A stretch of 35,356 nt of DNA, from contig MFQY01000002.1 in assembly GCA_001783185.1 (NCBI GenBank), positions 1 to 35,356 of the forward strand, read 5' to 3'. Shown here piece after piece: positions 6,067 to 13,541 of the stretch. This stretch comes from Candidatus Magasanikbacteria bacterium RIFOXYC2_FULL_40_16. GTDB taxonomy: Bacteria; Patescibacteriota; Patescibacteriia; Magasanikbacterales; UBA922. The notes under the pieces are model-generated. The model was not told the DNA's origin, ran no database searches, and worked only from the letters and a program-made list of their open reading frames with translations. The position numbers and the translations under genes are program-made. The stretch's first letter is position 1, and every line of letters begins with the position of its first letter.

Positions 6067-6095
6067 AACATAGCATATTTCAGATAAAAAGTCAA
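6067..6095 (-). promoter_or_regulatory. Promoter of the 5839-6012 gene
   Basis: TTGACT (6095-6090), 17 bp, TATGTT (6072-6067) on the minus strand. Confidence 0.75.
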
Positions 6096-6164
6096 GCACG
6101 GGAGTCAAAAAAATTTCAAAAAAGGGCTTATAATAAGGAAAATATTTGTGATTTTCTTTTCTGT

Positions 6165-6481
6165 TCCACCCAAATTGCGCTATGATAAAGCAAAGTTTGG
6201 TGATATAATCAAAATAGGTGAATGTTTAAAGTTTTAGCCAATGAACACAGGCGCAACTTCAGATATTCGGAAACGTTATCGGAAATAAATTATTTTTTTC
6301 TTTTATTTTTTTCTTTTTGATAACAATAATGAAGGGGGCGGATACGAATGTGATTGACGTGATTGAGGGGAATTAGGTATCCCCCGACTAAGTCGGGGGA
6401 CGATTTATTTTAAAAAATATCATCCAATTTATTTCAAAATATGATCATTTTTTGGGCTAATATATAATCAAAAAGGCACTA
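6165..6481. other. Gene-free stretch
   Basis: AT-rich with no credible reading frame. It holds the outer right arm of the cassette (6260-6270), poly-T tracts at 6293-6317 and a perfect CCCCCGACT/AGTCGGGGG hairpin at 6381-6399. Nothing else is seen. Confidence 0.6.
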
Positions 6482-6526
6482 TTGACAAATAGTATACTCA
6501 TACGGTATACTACTTACAAGTATACT
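6482..6526 (+). promoter_or_regulatory. Promoter with three RGTATACT boxes upstream of the ATPase gene
   Basis: TTGACA (6482-6487), 18 bp, TATACT (6506-6511). RGTATACT occurs at 6491, 6504 and 6519, overlapping spacer, -10 and start region. Such phased self-complementary boxes suggest a repressor operator. Confidence 0.65.
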
Positions 6527-6548
6527 AATTAAGTTAAGTACTACATAT

Positions 6549-7988
6549 ATGCCTTTTATCAACCGCCAACAAGAATTAAAGACACTTAACGAAAAATGGC
6601 GATCCAATCTTGCCCAGTTTTTTATTATTTACGGCAAACGACGCGTTGGTAAAACCGAACTTATCAAACAATTCATCAAAGACAAGCAGGCAATATACTT
6701 TTTGGCTGACAAACGCACGACCGCGGATCAATTACGAGAGTTGGGCCAAATCGTTGGTAGTTATTTTAAAGATGAGATATTAATCAAGAACGGCTTTGGC
6801 GACTGGATAGAGGCATTCTCATATTTAAAAACCAAAACAACCGACACATCTTTGGTTTTGGCGATAGACGAATATCCATATCTCACTGAAAACGACAAAT
6901 CAACCAGCTCTCTTTTTCAAAAGGGCTGGGATGAATATTTAAAAAATACTAAAATATTTTTAATCTTGTCCGGATCAAGCATTGCCATGATGGAATCGGA
7001 AACATTGAATCAAAGCGCGCCCCTGTTTGGTCGCCGCACCGGTCAAATTTTAGTTGATCCACTAAATTTTTCTCAATCACGAAAATTTTTCCCGGAAAAG
7101 AGTTTTTCTGATTTTTTAAATATTTATACCATTACCGGTGGAATGCCCGCGTATCTTAAGCAGTTTGAAGGCGGCGGCGAAATGCCCGAAGAAATCAAGA
7201 AAAAGATTTTCAACAAAACCGCTTTTTTATATAATGAAGTGGAATTCACCCTAAAAGAAGAACTGCGCGAAACCAAAAACTATTTAGCGATTTTGCGCGC
7301 GATTGCGTTGGGGAAAAGAAAGCTAAGTGAAATCGTTAACGAGGTTGGGCTGGATAAAGCCACCACGAATAAATATATTTCCGTAATGATAAATTTGCGT
7401 CTGGTGGAACGCGAGGTACCGGTAACCGAAGATAAACCCGACAAATCGCGCCGGGGTTTATATAAAATTTCTGACAACTTTTTTGTTTTCTGGTTTCAAT
7501 ACATTTTTCCCTACAAAAGTTATTTGGAAATGGACAACTACGATTATGTGCTGGAGAAAATGTTTAGCGGATTAAAATATGACGACAATATAAATTCCGG
7601 TTTTAAGAGTATCACCGCGCAAGTTTACGAACGGGTCGCGATTGAGTTACTAGTTACTTGGCAAAATAAAATTTTTGCATTTGAACGAGTGGGTCGCTAT
7701 TGGGATAGCGATTTGGAAATTGATGTGGTGGGCTTTAGTACGTCAGAAAAGAAAATAATTTTTGGCGAGTGCAAATGGTCGGAAAAACCGGTGGGAACAA
7801 ATATTTACGAAGAGCTAAAAAAGAAGGCAGCCGAAGTGGACTGGAATAAAGACGACAGAAAAGAATACTATATTTTATTCAGTAAGAGTGGATTTACGGA
7901 GGAGATGGTAAAAATAGCGAAGATTGATGGGGTGTTTTTGGTGGAGAAGGATGTTTTGGTAGCCAAAGGCGCTTCACAGGAGAAATAA
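6549..7988 (+). CDS. Archaeal-type ATPase with C-terminal DUF234 (PD-(D/E)xK-like) domain
   Basis: 479 aa. The N-terminal P-loop ATPase has Walker A GKRRVGKTE (29-37) and Walker B LVLAIDE (102-108), and a sensor-like ILSGSS near residue 140. The middle region is winged-helix-like (LSEIVNEVGLDKATTNKYIS). The C-terminus (about 370-430) has a nuclease-like core, with D in LEIDVVGF and ExK in FGECKW. This arrangement is the AAA ATPase/DUF234 family, frequent in archaea, Bacteroidetes and CPR. It is often mobile or defence-associated, but its function is unproven. No Shine-Dalgarno. It lies in the accessory region between two small orphan genes and has a possible repressor site, so toxin-like or defence roles are conceivable. 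Confidence 0.88.
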   Translation: MPFINRQQELKTLNEKWRSNLAQFFIIYGKRRVGKTELIKQFIKDKQAIYFLADKRTTADQLRELGQIVGSYFKDEILIKNGFGDWIEAFSYLKTKTTDTSLVLAIDEYPYLTENDKSTSSLFQKGWDEYLKNTKIFLILSGSSIAMMESETLNQSAPLFGRRTGQILVDPLNFSQSRKFFPEKSFSDFLNIYTITGGMPAYLKQFEGGGEMPEEIKKKIFNKTAFLYNEVEFTLKEELRETKNYLAILRAIALGKRKLSEIVNEVGLDKATTNKYISVMINLRLVEREVPVTEDKPDKSRRGLYKISDNFFVFWFQYIFPYKSYLEMDNYDYVLEKMFSGLKYDDNINSGFKSITAQVYERVAIELLVTWQNKIFAFERVGRYWDSDLEIDVVGFSTSEKKIIFGECKWSEKPVGTNIYEELKKKAAEVDWNKDDRKEYYILFSKSGFTEEMVKIAKIDGVFLVEKDVLVAKGASQEK

Positions 7989-8007
7989 TTTTTTGTTTTT
8001 TGGACAT

Positions 8008-8036
8008 TAAAAAAAGCCTACTCCGAAGAATAGGCT
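8008..8036 (-). terminator. Terminator of the 8059-8310 gene
   Basis: On the minus strand AGCCTATTC-TTCG-GAGTAGGCT followed by seven T: a 9-bp stem closed by a TTCG tetraloop. Confidence 0.88.
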
Positions 8037-8058
8037 GTGTGTTTGCTGAAAGTGATTG

Positions 8059-8310
8059 TTAGTAGTGTGCCCAGCAATCATTTTCCTCATCGTAGACCCA
8101 ACCAAGTTTTGCCATCCGAACCACTTCTTCTTCGGGCATCTGTATGACTGTTTTGTCAAAATTGCTTGCCCAAATGATATCGTGACCAAATTGTGGCATA
8201 ATATTTTCCTCGTATTTTGCGAGGATTTGTAGTCCGTGCATTACAACATTCTTTTCGGAAAAATCGAAATCATTTTCCTCAATAAGATCCTTGGCTCTTT
8301 CGATGTCCAT
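8059..8310 (-). CDS. Small acidic orphan protein, 83 aa
   Basis: I place the start at the ATG at 8310 (MDIERAKDLIEENDF), 6 bp after AAGGAGGAG, and not at the track's 8343. The protein is acidic and helical at the N-terminus. Its end, EEEVVRMAKLGWVYDEENDCWAHY, has several Trp and Tyr and one Cys. No family recognised, no signal or membrane segment. It has its own promoter (8359-8387) and a TTCG-loop terminator, like the other orphan genes. Confidence 0.7.
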   Translation of the reverse strand: MDIERAKDLIEENDFDFSEKNVVMHGLQILAKYEENIMPQFGHDIIWASNFDKTVIQMPEEEVVRMAKLGWVYDEENDCWAHY

Positions 8311-8358
8311 AAGCTCCTCCTTTTGAACGGTATTTGTGCCCATTTATAGCAACAGTAC

Positions 8359-8387
8359 AGTATGGCAGAAAATAGGGCTTATGTCAA
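8359..8387 (-). promoter_or_regulatory. Promoter of the 8059-8310 gene
   Basis: TTGACA (8387-8382), 17 bp, CATACT (8364-8359) on the minus strand. Confidence 0.7.
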
Positions 8388-8498
8388 GAGGAGCCAAAAA
8401 ACAAAAAATTATTTCTTTTGGGCTCAAAAAAATGGAACATCGCAGAAAACCGAATATGAGGTTCAAAAAATTTGCACAATTATATTAACAAGGAAAGC

Positions 8499-8552
8499 AA
8501 ATTTTTCCTCTGACAAAAGTCAGAACAAAAACTATCGCACAGCCGCCGGCCA
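8499..8552 (+). repeat. 54-bp repeat, copy 3
   Basis: Two substitutions from copies 1 and 2. About 60 bp upstream, GAACATCGCAGAAAACCGAATAT resembles the sequence after copy 2 (ACATCGCACAACACCGAATAT), so the shared unit is longer than 54 bp but rearranged. The rest of the gap 8388-8723 shows nothing further. Confidence 0.88.
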
Positions 8553-8723
8553 TTAGCTGAAATACTGCTTTTAGATGATAAGGTTCCATAATATGATTTT
8601 CCACAAACGAACCACCAAACCATATTAAAGACATTATTCCATAAATTTTTTTATATATATCATGCAATTTAACTCTAATAATCGTGAAATTAGCCACTTT
8701 TTACATAGATTTTCACGGTTATC

Positions 8724-8752
8724 TTGACAAAATAGTAAAAATAGTGTATAAT
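8724..8752 (+). promoter_or_regulatory. Promoter of the Fic gene
   Basis: TTGACA (8724-8729), 17 bp, TATAAT (8747-8752): a perfect consensus promoter about 28 bp before the ATG. Confidence 0.85.
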
Positions 8753-8779
8753 ATAGGTATTATTCACTGTTAATAATAT

Positions 8780-9664
8780 ATGCCAAAAACATTACATATT
8801 TTCAATATAATATCACAATTAAGAGAGAGGTTCTATACTGCGGCTATTGGAAAACAAGAGCTTTTAAAATTACTTAGTGAATCCGAAGTAGCTGAACAAG
8901 TATACAACTCTAACGCTATCGAAAACAGCACACTAACATTGGAAGAAACCGAAAAAATACTTTTACAAATAGATCTGGACCGATACATCACTGAACGAGA
9001 AATGTTTGAGGCAAAAAATTTAGCGCGGGTGGTGTCGTATATTGATCAAAGGGCCAAAGAGCAGGAACTTACTCCTGAAGTGATTTTGTCGCTTCATAAA
9101 ATGTTGATTGCGAATATTCGTGATGATATTGCCGGCAGATTTAGAAAAGACAATGAATTCGTGCGTGTTGGCAGCCATATTGCTCCCAACCCCAACGAAG
9201 TGGTTGGCCGCATGGAAAAAATGCTATCCGAATATAATGCCACGAGTCATGAGAATATAATTAAAAGAATTGCGAAGTTACATTTGGCTTTTGAATACAC
9301 TCACCCGTTTTGCGACGGTAATGGCCGTATTGGACGTGTTATAAATAATTATTTATTAATTCGAGAAGGATTTGTGCCAATAAACATCAAATTTATTGAC
9401 AGAAACAAATACTACGAAGCATTTAGAGAATTTGATGCCAACGGCACGACTGTTATAATGGAAGAGATAGTCGGTAAGGCGCTTACTAATAGTTATTATA
9501 AACGACTTGCGTATTTGAAAGGCGCGCAAATAATGACACTCGCGGAATATGCGAAGGTGAATAAAATATCACATTCTAATTTGATCAACAAAGCTACTCG
9601 CCAAACAATAGAAGCTTTTTTAGAAAAAGGCGTGTGGAAAATTGGCGCCACACAAAACAAATAA
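8780..9664 (+). CDS. Fic/DOC family protein (probable AMP transferase)
   Basis: 294 aa. The Fic core HPFCDGNGRIGR (175-186) matches HxFx(D/E)GNGRxxR in full, including the catalytic His and the phosphate-binding loop. An upstream SNAIEN (44-49) fits the inhibitory (S/T)xxxE(G/N) helix, so this is a self-inhibited Fic protein with the inhibitory helix in the same chain. The C-terminal 60 residues (TLAEYAKVNKISHSNLINKA) look like a helix-turn-helix. Fic enzymes usually transfer AMP from ATP to a hydroxyl side chain. No separate antitoxin gene is adjacent. It has a perfect consensus promoter and no strong Shine-Dalgarno. Target unknown. Confidence 0.95.
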   Translation: MPKTLHIFNIISQLRERFYTAAIGKQELLKLLSESEVAEQVYNSNAIENSTLTLEETEKILLQIDLDRYITEREMFEAKNLARVVSYIDQRAKEQELTPEVILSLHKMLIANIRDDIAGRFRKDNEFVRVGSHIAPNPNEVVGRMEKMLSEYNATSHENIIKRIAKLHLAFEYTHPFCDGNGRIGRVINNYLLIREGFVPINIKFIDRNKYYEAFREFDANGTTVIMEEIVGKALTNSYYKRLAYLKGAQIMTLAEYAKVNKISHSNLINKATRQTIEAFLEKGVWKIGATQNK

Positions 9665-9836
9665 TCAAAAAATTTACATCACATGACAGCATATATGCGG
9701 TTCCGCTTCGCTTCACCCATATACCGTCGTTCACAAGCGACAGGACATCACATATCGGCATACGTTATCTGAAATTTTATTTGCCCTTAAAATTTATTTT
9801 TTGATGGCCCTTTTTTGAAATTTTTTAAAAAAACCG

Positions 9837-9862
9837 TCGTAACTCATAGAGTTTACGACGGT
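9837..9862 (-). terminator. Terminator of the 9889-10089 gene
   Basis: ACCGTCGTAAACTC...GAGTTACGACGGT followed by TTTTTTT on the minus strand. The sequence just beyond (9811-9833) repeats the GCCCTTTTTTGAAATTTTTT block of the 5755-5775 inverted repeat. Confidence 0.82.
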
Positions 9863-9888
9863 GATTACTGGCCTGCTTAGTGCTGACG

Positions 9889-10089
9889 CTAGGCGATGTT
9901 TTTTCTGACAATCTCGAGATTGGAAGCGAGGATTTCTTCCTTAACATCATCATCGATATCGTCCCATGCGTTGTCTAGTCCACGGCGACCAAACAGATCA
10001 TCGAGAACGGCGAACAGGATTTTTTTGGCAGGGTCGGTCGGTTTTGCCTCGTAGTATTTCTCAAATTCCTCAAGTAGCGATTCTTCCAT
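9889..10089 (-). CDS. Small acidic orphan protein, 66 aa
   Basis: MEESLLEEFEKYYEAKPTDP... with AAGGAG before the ATG. Strongly acidic and helical, with a central WDDIDDDVKEE. It could be a small adaptor or an antitoxin-like protein, but no toxin partner is adjacent on the same strand and no family is recognised. Promoter at 10145-10173 and terminator at 9837-9862 make it monocistronic. Confidence 0.7.
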   Translation of the reverse strand: MEESLLEEFEKYYEAKPTDPAKKILFAVLDDLFGRRGLDNAWDDIDDDVKEEILASNLEIVRKNIA

Positions 10090-10144
10090 GTCTGTTCTCC
10101 TTTTCGATTTTTTTGTAACTAGACGCCAAAATTAGCATCAAATT

Positions 10145-10173
10145 AGCATAACAGAAAACAGTAAGCCTGTCAA
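10145..10173 (-). promoter_or_regulatory. Promoter of the 9889-10089 gene
   Basis: TTGACA (10173-10168), 17 bp, TATGCT (10150-10145) on the minus strand. The remainder of the gap up to 10323 shows only an imperfect CCACTA...TAGTGG hairpin (10217-10257). Confidence 0.75.
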
Positions 10174-10323
10174 GCCTACGCAAAAAAAGATACAACCGAA
10201 TTCAAGTCAACTGAAACCACTAATATGGTAAAATCATGGAATAACCATAGCTAGTGGAAATATGCTAAATGATATACTGTTGCGCAATTTAAAAAATAAT
10301 TTTATTTGCTTGCTCATCCAAAT

Positions 10324-10352
10324 TTGACATAATTTTTAAAATTTTATATAAT
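10324..10352 (+). promoter_or_regulatory. Promoter of hicBA
   Basis: TTGACA (10324-10329), 17 bp, TATAAT (10347-10352). GCATAAA...TTTATGC (about 10357-10378) forms an inverted repeat over the start region and could be the HicB operator. Confidence 0.8.
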
Positions 10353-10374
10353 TTAAGCATAAAAAAATAAATTT

Positions 10375-10593
10375 ATGCGTAAAATAGATTTAAAATCAGT
10401 AGTGTGGAAAGAGGGAAAATATTACATTTCTCAATGTTTGGAAGTGGATGTTTCCAGTTATGGAAAAACTAAAAAAGAAGCCCTCACAATGCTTCAAGAC
10501 GCGTTATCTTTGTATTTTGAGGATATTCCTTTTCCTAAAAAAACTGAAGTAAAAAGACCAGCCATCGCCTCGGTTACTCTTCAATATGTCTAA
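10375..10593 (+). CDS. HicB-like antitoxin
   Basis: 72 aa. The fold-typical pattern is WKEGKYYISQCLEVDVSSYGKTKKEALTML: a short beta sheet, then G.T..EA...L, as in the partially degraded RNase H-fold HicB antitoxins. It is truncated compared with longer HicB proteins and lacks a clear C-terminal DNA-binding domain, although its PKKTEVKRP tail is basic. The downstream gene overlaps it by 8 bp and is a HicA toxin, which fixes the identity. The order antitoxin-toxin is the reverse of classical hicAB but common. Confidence 0.85.
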   Translation: MRKIDLKSVVWKEGKYYISQCLEVDVSSYGKTKKEALTMLQDALSLYFEDIPFPKKTEVKRPAIASVTLQYV

Positions 10594-10804
10594 ACCATAC
10601 CCCCTGCGGTTAATTATAAAGGTCCTTAAAAACAAGGGCTTCTTTTTTGTTTCACAAACAGGTTCGCATGCCAAATATAGAAAAAAAGGAAATCCCGTTC
10701 TTACCGTTATTATTCCAATCCATGGTAATGAAGTGCGCCCAGGCACTTTTAGGTCTATTTTACGCCAAGCAAATTTAAAAGAAGAGGATTTTGAGAAAAA
10801 ATAA
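10586..10804 (+). CDS. HicA-like mRNA interferase toxin
   Basis: 72 aa. Contains the HicA dsRBD-like fold with the key His in GSHAKYRKKG, followed by TVIIPIHGNEVRPGTFRSILRQANLKEEDF, a close match to HicA proteins (G.H...R....T.P.H....GT...IL.Q.G). It cleaves mRNA when released from HicB. It overlaps the antitoxin gene and is co-transcribed with it. Confidence 0.93.
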   Translation: MSKPYPLRLIIKVLKNKGFFFVSQTGSHAKYRKKGNPVLTVIIPIHGNEVRPGTFRSILRQANLKEEDFEKK

Positions 10805-10859
10805 ATCAAACACCGGATAACCCAAGCCCAATAAAATATTAATTTTTAACCAAAAAAAT

Positions 10860-11078
10860 ATGCTCAAATCAATCGCTTATTACCAAATCCTCGGCCAACC
10901 GCTGACAGTAATCCTCGGCATTCTCACGCTGATTTTTCTCTTGTTTGCCGCTTCGGTTTCCATTATGAATAAAAAAGGTATCACCAAAATCCCTTTCCAA
11001 TGGCACCCGCGTTTGGCGGCTGTTGCCATAACTTTGGCGATTTTACACGGGTTGCTGGTATTTTTAGCCCGTCTTTAA
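10860..11078 (+). CDS. Small membrane protein, 72 aa
   Basis: Two hydrophobic helices (PLTVILGILTLIFLLFAASV and LAAVAITLAILHGLLVFLA) joined by a basic loop (NKKGITKIPFQWHPR). Two His residues, one in the loop and one in helix 2, recall small haem-associated or ferric-reductase-like membrane proteins, but that is only a resemblance. It ends 17 bp before another membrane gene on the same strand, so they are probably co-transcribed. No family assigned. Confidence 0.7.
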   Translation: MLKSIAYYQILGQPLTVILGILTLIFLLFAASVSIMNKKGITKIPFQWHPRLAAVAITLAILHGLLVFLARL

Positions 11079-11095
11079 ATAAATAACAAAATTTT

Positions 11096-11506
11096 ATGGA
11101 ACAAAAAGCCAAAAGATTCGTTTATTGGACGCCGAGAATCTTATCAATAGTTTTTATATTATTTCTCGCGCTGTTTTCGTTGGACGTTTTTGACGGAAAT
11201 TATGGATTTTGGGGGACGGTATTGGCGTTATTTATGCATAATATCCCTGTATTCATACTATCTATTATCTTATGGATATCGTGGAAGCGGGAAATCGTGG
11301 GCGGAATCGCTTTTATTCTCGCCGGGCTTTTGTACACCGGGCTTACTTTATCAAATGTAATTAAAACCGGTTTTGAGTGGTATTACCTGGCTTGGATCGT
11401 CCAAATCTCCGGAATCGCTTTCTTTATCGGTATTTTATTTCTCGTCGGCTGGTTTAAAAAAAAAGACACGGACAGTCCGCCGTCCGAACCGCCAGCCGTC
11501 ATATAA
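11096..11506 (+). CDS. Four-helix membrane protein, 136 aa
   Basis: Four predicted transmembrane helices: ILSIVFILFLALFSLDVF, VLALFMHNIPVFILSIILWI, IVGGIAFILAGLLYTGLTL and YYLAWIVQISGIAFFIGILFLVGWF. The C-terminal tail is charged and proline-rich. The H-N-I-P in helix 2 and the W-K-R-E turn look like a recurrent family of bacterial membrane proteins of unknown function. It follows the 72-aa membrane gene at 17 bp. Function unknown. Confidence 0.75.
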   Translation: MEQKAKRFVYWTPRILSIVFILFLALFSLDVFDGNYGFWGTVLALFMHNIPVFILSIILWISWKREIVGGIAFILAGLLYTGLTLSNVIKTGFEWYYLAWIVQISGIAFFIGILFLVGWFKKKDTDSPPSEPPAVI

Positions 11507-11511
11507 ATTGT

Positions 11512-11561
11512 TTGACAGGGTTTTTATCTTATGTTATTATTGTAATACAATGTATTACAAT
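11512..11561 (+). promoter_or_regulatory. Promoter and operator of the ParD/RelE-like pair
   Basis: TTGACA (11512-11517), 17 bp, TATTAT (11535-11540). Overlapping the -10 is a perfect inverted repeat, ATTGTAATAC-AAT-GTATTACAAT (11539-11561), as expected for autoregulation by a ribbon-helix-helix antitoxin. Confidence 0.85.
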
Positions 11562-11575
11562 TTATATCTAATCAT

Positions 11576-11791
11576 ATGCGTCAAGTACTAAATATATCCT
11601 TACCCGACACCATGGCCAAAACCGTTAAAAAAGCCGTTAAAATGGGTAACTACGCCTCCACCAGCGAATTTTTCCGCCATCTATTAAGAGACTGGCAAGA
11701 AGGCAAACTTCTGGCTGAATTAAATGAAAGCCGGTTGGAAATAGCCCACAACCGAGGAATCGTCTTAAAATCATTAAAAGATTTAAGGTAG
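11576..11791 (+). CDS. ParD-like ribbon-helix-helix antitoxin
   Basis: 71 aa. The N-terminus VLNISLPDTMAKTVKKAVKMGNYASTSEFFRHLLRDW is a textbook ribbon-helix-helix: a beta strand for DNA contact, then two helices with G.Y.S.SEF. The C-terminus would wrap the toxin. It directly precedes a RelE/ParE-like toxin gene (13 bp gap) and has a palindromic operator on its promoter. Confidence 0.9.
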   Translation: MRQVLNISLPDTMAKTVKKAVKMGNYASTSEFFRHLLRDWQEGKLLAELNESRLEIAHNRGIVLKSLKDLR

Positions 11792-11804
11792 TCCAAAATA
11801 ATTT

Positions 11805-12065
11805 ATGGACATTATTTATAGTTCAAAATTCGCCAGGGAATATAAAAAATTGCCAAAAAATATTAAAACATTGGCTGAAGAGCAGGAAAAAATATTTCGT
11901 AAAGACCCTTTTGATTCAAGACTGAAAACCCATAAACTAAACGGTAAACTTACCGGATTTTTATCTTTCTCCATTGCCTACAAATACAGGATCATATTTG
12001 AATTGACCAAAGACAAAAAGACAGTATACTTCCATTCCGTTGGGGATCATGATATTTATCAATAA
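11805..12065 (+). CDS. RelE/ParE-superfamily toxin (YafQ-like)
   Basis: 86 aa. The sequence SSKFAREYKKLPKNIKTLAEEQEKIFRKDPFDSRLKTHKLNGKLTGFLSFSI, then YRIIFELTKDKKTVYFHSVGDHDIYQ, is typical of RelE/YafQ mRNA interferases: LKTHKL.G, YR.IF and the closing H..G.HD.Y. The final His-Asp-x-Tyr fits the catalytic end of the YafQ/RelE branch. Pair with the upstream ParD-like antitoxin. Confidence 0.9.
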   Translation: MDIIYSSKFAREYKKLPKNIKTLAEEQEKIFRKDPFDSRLKTHKLNGKLTGFLSFSIAYKYRIIFELTKDKKTVYFHSVGDHDIYQ

Positions 12066-12092
12066 ACAAATAATTCAATAATTTAAAAAAAT

Positions 12093-12833
12093 ATGCAACT
12101 AAAAGACAAAGTGGCAATCGTGACCGGCGCGAAGCAGGGCATCGGACTGGGCATCGCTATGGCTCTGGCCAAAGAAGGGTGTAATGTCGTTATCAGCGAT
12201 ATTGAACAAGCCGGTTGTGAAACCGCTGCCGCCGAAGTGGAAAAACTGGGAGTAAAAACATTGGCGGTCGCTTGCGATGTCTCGCAAAAAAAAGCGGTGG
12301 ATAATTTAATCGCCAAAACCGTAAAAAAATTCGGCAAACTGGATATCTTGGTCAATAACGCGGGGATTTTCCCTTTTGTTCCTTTTGTTGATATGAAAGA
12401 AGGGGACTGGGACAAAGTGCTGGATGTAAACTTAAAAAGCATATTCTTGTGCTCGCAGGCGGCGGTGAAAGAAATGAAATCGGGCGGGAAAATAGTCAGT
12501 ATCTCATCAATCGCGTCTTTGGTTGGTTTTGAGGGGTTGGTTCATTATTGCGCGTCCAAAGGCGGAGTGAACGGCATGACGAGAGCCTTGGCGTTGGAAC
12601 TGGCCGGAAAGAAAATCAATGTGAATGCAGTCGCGCCGGGCGCGATTGAAACTCCGGGAGCGACAGGCGCGATGACCGCAGATATGAAAAAGGGGACAGT
12701 TGCGTCTATCCCGTGGAAACGCATGGGCACGCCCGACGATATCGCCCAAGCCGTGGTATTTCTGGCTTCGGACAAAGCGGACTATATCACCGGACAAATA
12801 TTGGCGGTTGATGGCGGTTGGACTTCCCGTTAA
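12093..12833 (+). CDS. Short-chain dehydrogenase/reductase (FabG-like SDR)
   Basis: 246 aa, the usual length of a classical SDR. The Rossmann motif TGAKQGIG (11-18), NNAG (88-91), the catalytic Ser in SISS (near 138) and YCASK (Tyr152, Lys156) are all intact, and the C-terminal ITGQILAVDGGW is standard. D36 after the second strand (VISDIEQ) suggests a preference for NAD(H) over NADP(H). The substrate cannot be read from the sequence. CPR genomes usually lack a full fatty-acid pathway, so a FabG role is uncertain; sugar or polyol oxidation is as likely. Confidence 0.92.
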   Translation: MQLKDKVAIVTGAKQGIGLGIAMALAKEGCNVVISDIEQAGCETAAAEVEKLGVKTLAVACDVSQKKAVDNLIAKTVKKFGKLDILVNNAGIFPFVPFVDMKEGDWDKVLDVNLKSIFLCSQAAVKEMKSGGKIVSISSIASLVGFEGLVHYCASKGGVNGMTRALALELAGKKINVNAVAPGAIETPGATGAMTADMKKGTVASIPWKRMGTPDDIAQAVVFLASDKADYITGQILAVDGGWTSR

Positions 12834-12859
12834 AAATTAACTCATATTAAACTTCTACT

Positions 12860-12981
12860 CTGTCATTGCGAGGCCTTTAGGCCATCGCCCCCCGACTAAG
12901 TCGGGGGATAAGTGTTCCCTTACAATCCCCAAAACAACGAGATTACTACATCCCGACTTGAGTCGGGACTCGTAATGACAG
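12860..12981. repeat. MITE-like repeat with CTGTCATTGCGAG ends
   Basis: CTGTCATTGCGAG (12860-12872) and CTCGTAATGACAG (12969-12981) are inverted termini with one mismatch. Inside are two hairpins, CCCCCGACTAAGTCGGGGG with the TAAGGG-family tail (to 12925) and CCCGACTTGAGTCGGG (12952-12967). Similar ends occur at 3018 and 3435. GTCATTGCGAG-type repeats are widespread in bacteria. Confidence 0.7.
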
Positions 12982-13062
12982 GCATAAATAAAGTTTATTT
13001 TTAGCTAAATTTAGTTAAGAATTTACATAAACTCACCACAAGTTCAATTAAAATATAAAATT

Positions 13063-13452
13063 ATGTTTAAAGAATTCAAAGAGTTTGCCCTCAAAGGTAA
13101 TGTCACGGACATGGCGGTTGGTATAATTATCGGCGCCGGATTCGGTAAAATAGTCACTTCGCTGGTTAATGACGTGATTATGCCCCCCATCGGGTTTTTA
13201 CTGGGCGGAATTAATTTTTCCAAATTTGTCATCACTCTGAAAAAAGCGACGGAAACAAGCGAGGCTATCACCCTGAATTACGGTCTGTTCATCAATACGG
13301 TAATTGATTTTATCATTGTCGCGTTCGTGATTTTTATCGTGATTAAACAATTAAACAGAATGAAGAAAAAAGAGGAAGACAAACCGGTTGAACCGACCGA
13401 AGAAATCTTGCTCCTGCGGGAAATACGGGATCAGTTGAAGAATAGGGGGTAA
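13063..13452 (+). CDS. mscL: Large-conductance mechanosensitive channel MscL
   Basis: 129 aa, normal length. The N-terminal [44 protein letters not shown] is highly conserved MscL: amphipathic helix S1, pore-lining TM1 with GxxxG packing, then a periplasmic loop. TM2 is [23 protein letters not shown]. The C-terminal bundle has [14 protein letters not shown]. It forms a pentameric tension-gated pore that releases solutes on osmotic downshock. Confidence 0.97.
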   Translation: MFKEFKEFALKGNVTDMAVGIIIGAGFGKIVTSLVNDVIMPPIGFLLGGINFSKFVITLKKATETSEAITLNYGLFINTVIDFIIVAFVIFIVIKQLNRMKKKEEDKPVEPTEEILLLREIRDQLKNRG

Positions 13453-13541
13453 AAATTTCTAATCACGTGTTCACCCACAAAAAAATTGCCTAAACCTGAG
13501 ATATTTAATATACTTGTTATATAAATATTTAATATACTTCT

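Larger units (their letters stand above)
5701..6270. mobile_element. Cassette-like unit with nested inverted repeats around a small gene
   Basis: Three nested perfect inverted repeats surround the 57-codon gene. The outer pair is CCGAATATCTG (5701-5711) and 6260-6270. The middle 25-bp pair is 5717-5741 and 6140-6164. The inner 21-bp pair, GCCCTTTTTTGAAATTTTTTT, is 5755-5775 and 6107-6127. No transposase is present, so this would be a non-autonomous unit. The inner sequence also occurs beside the small gene at 9889-10089. Confidence 0.55.

Noticed and set aside
4742-8697. Three minus-strand ORFs sharing MAGGYAIVFVLTFVRGKI (4742-4954, 5505-5696, 8485-8697)
   Set aside because: The shared peptide is the reverse reading of the 54-bp repeat. 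Upstream there is no ribosome site, and the sequences on either side do not agree.
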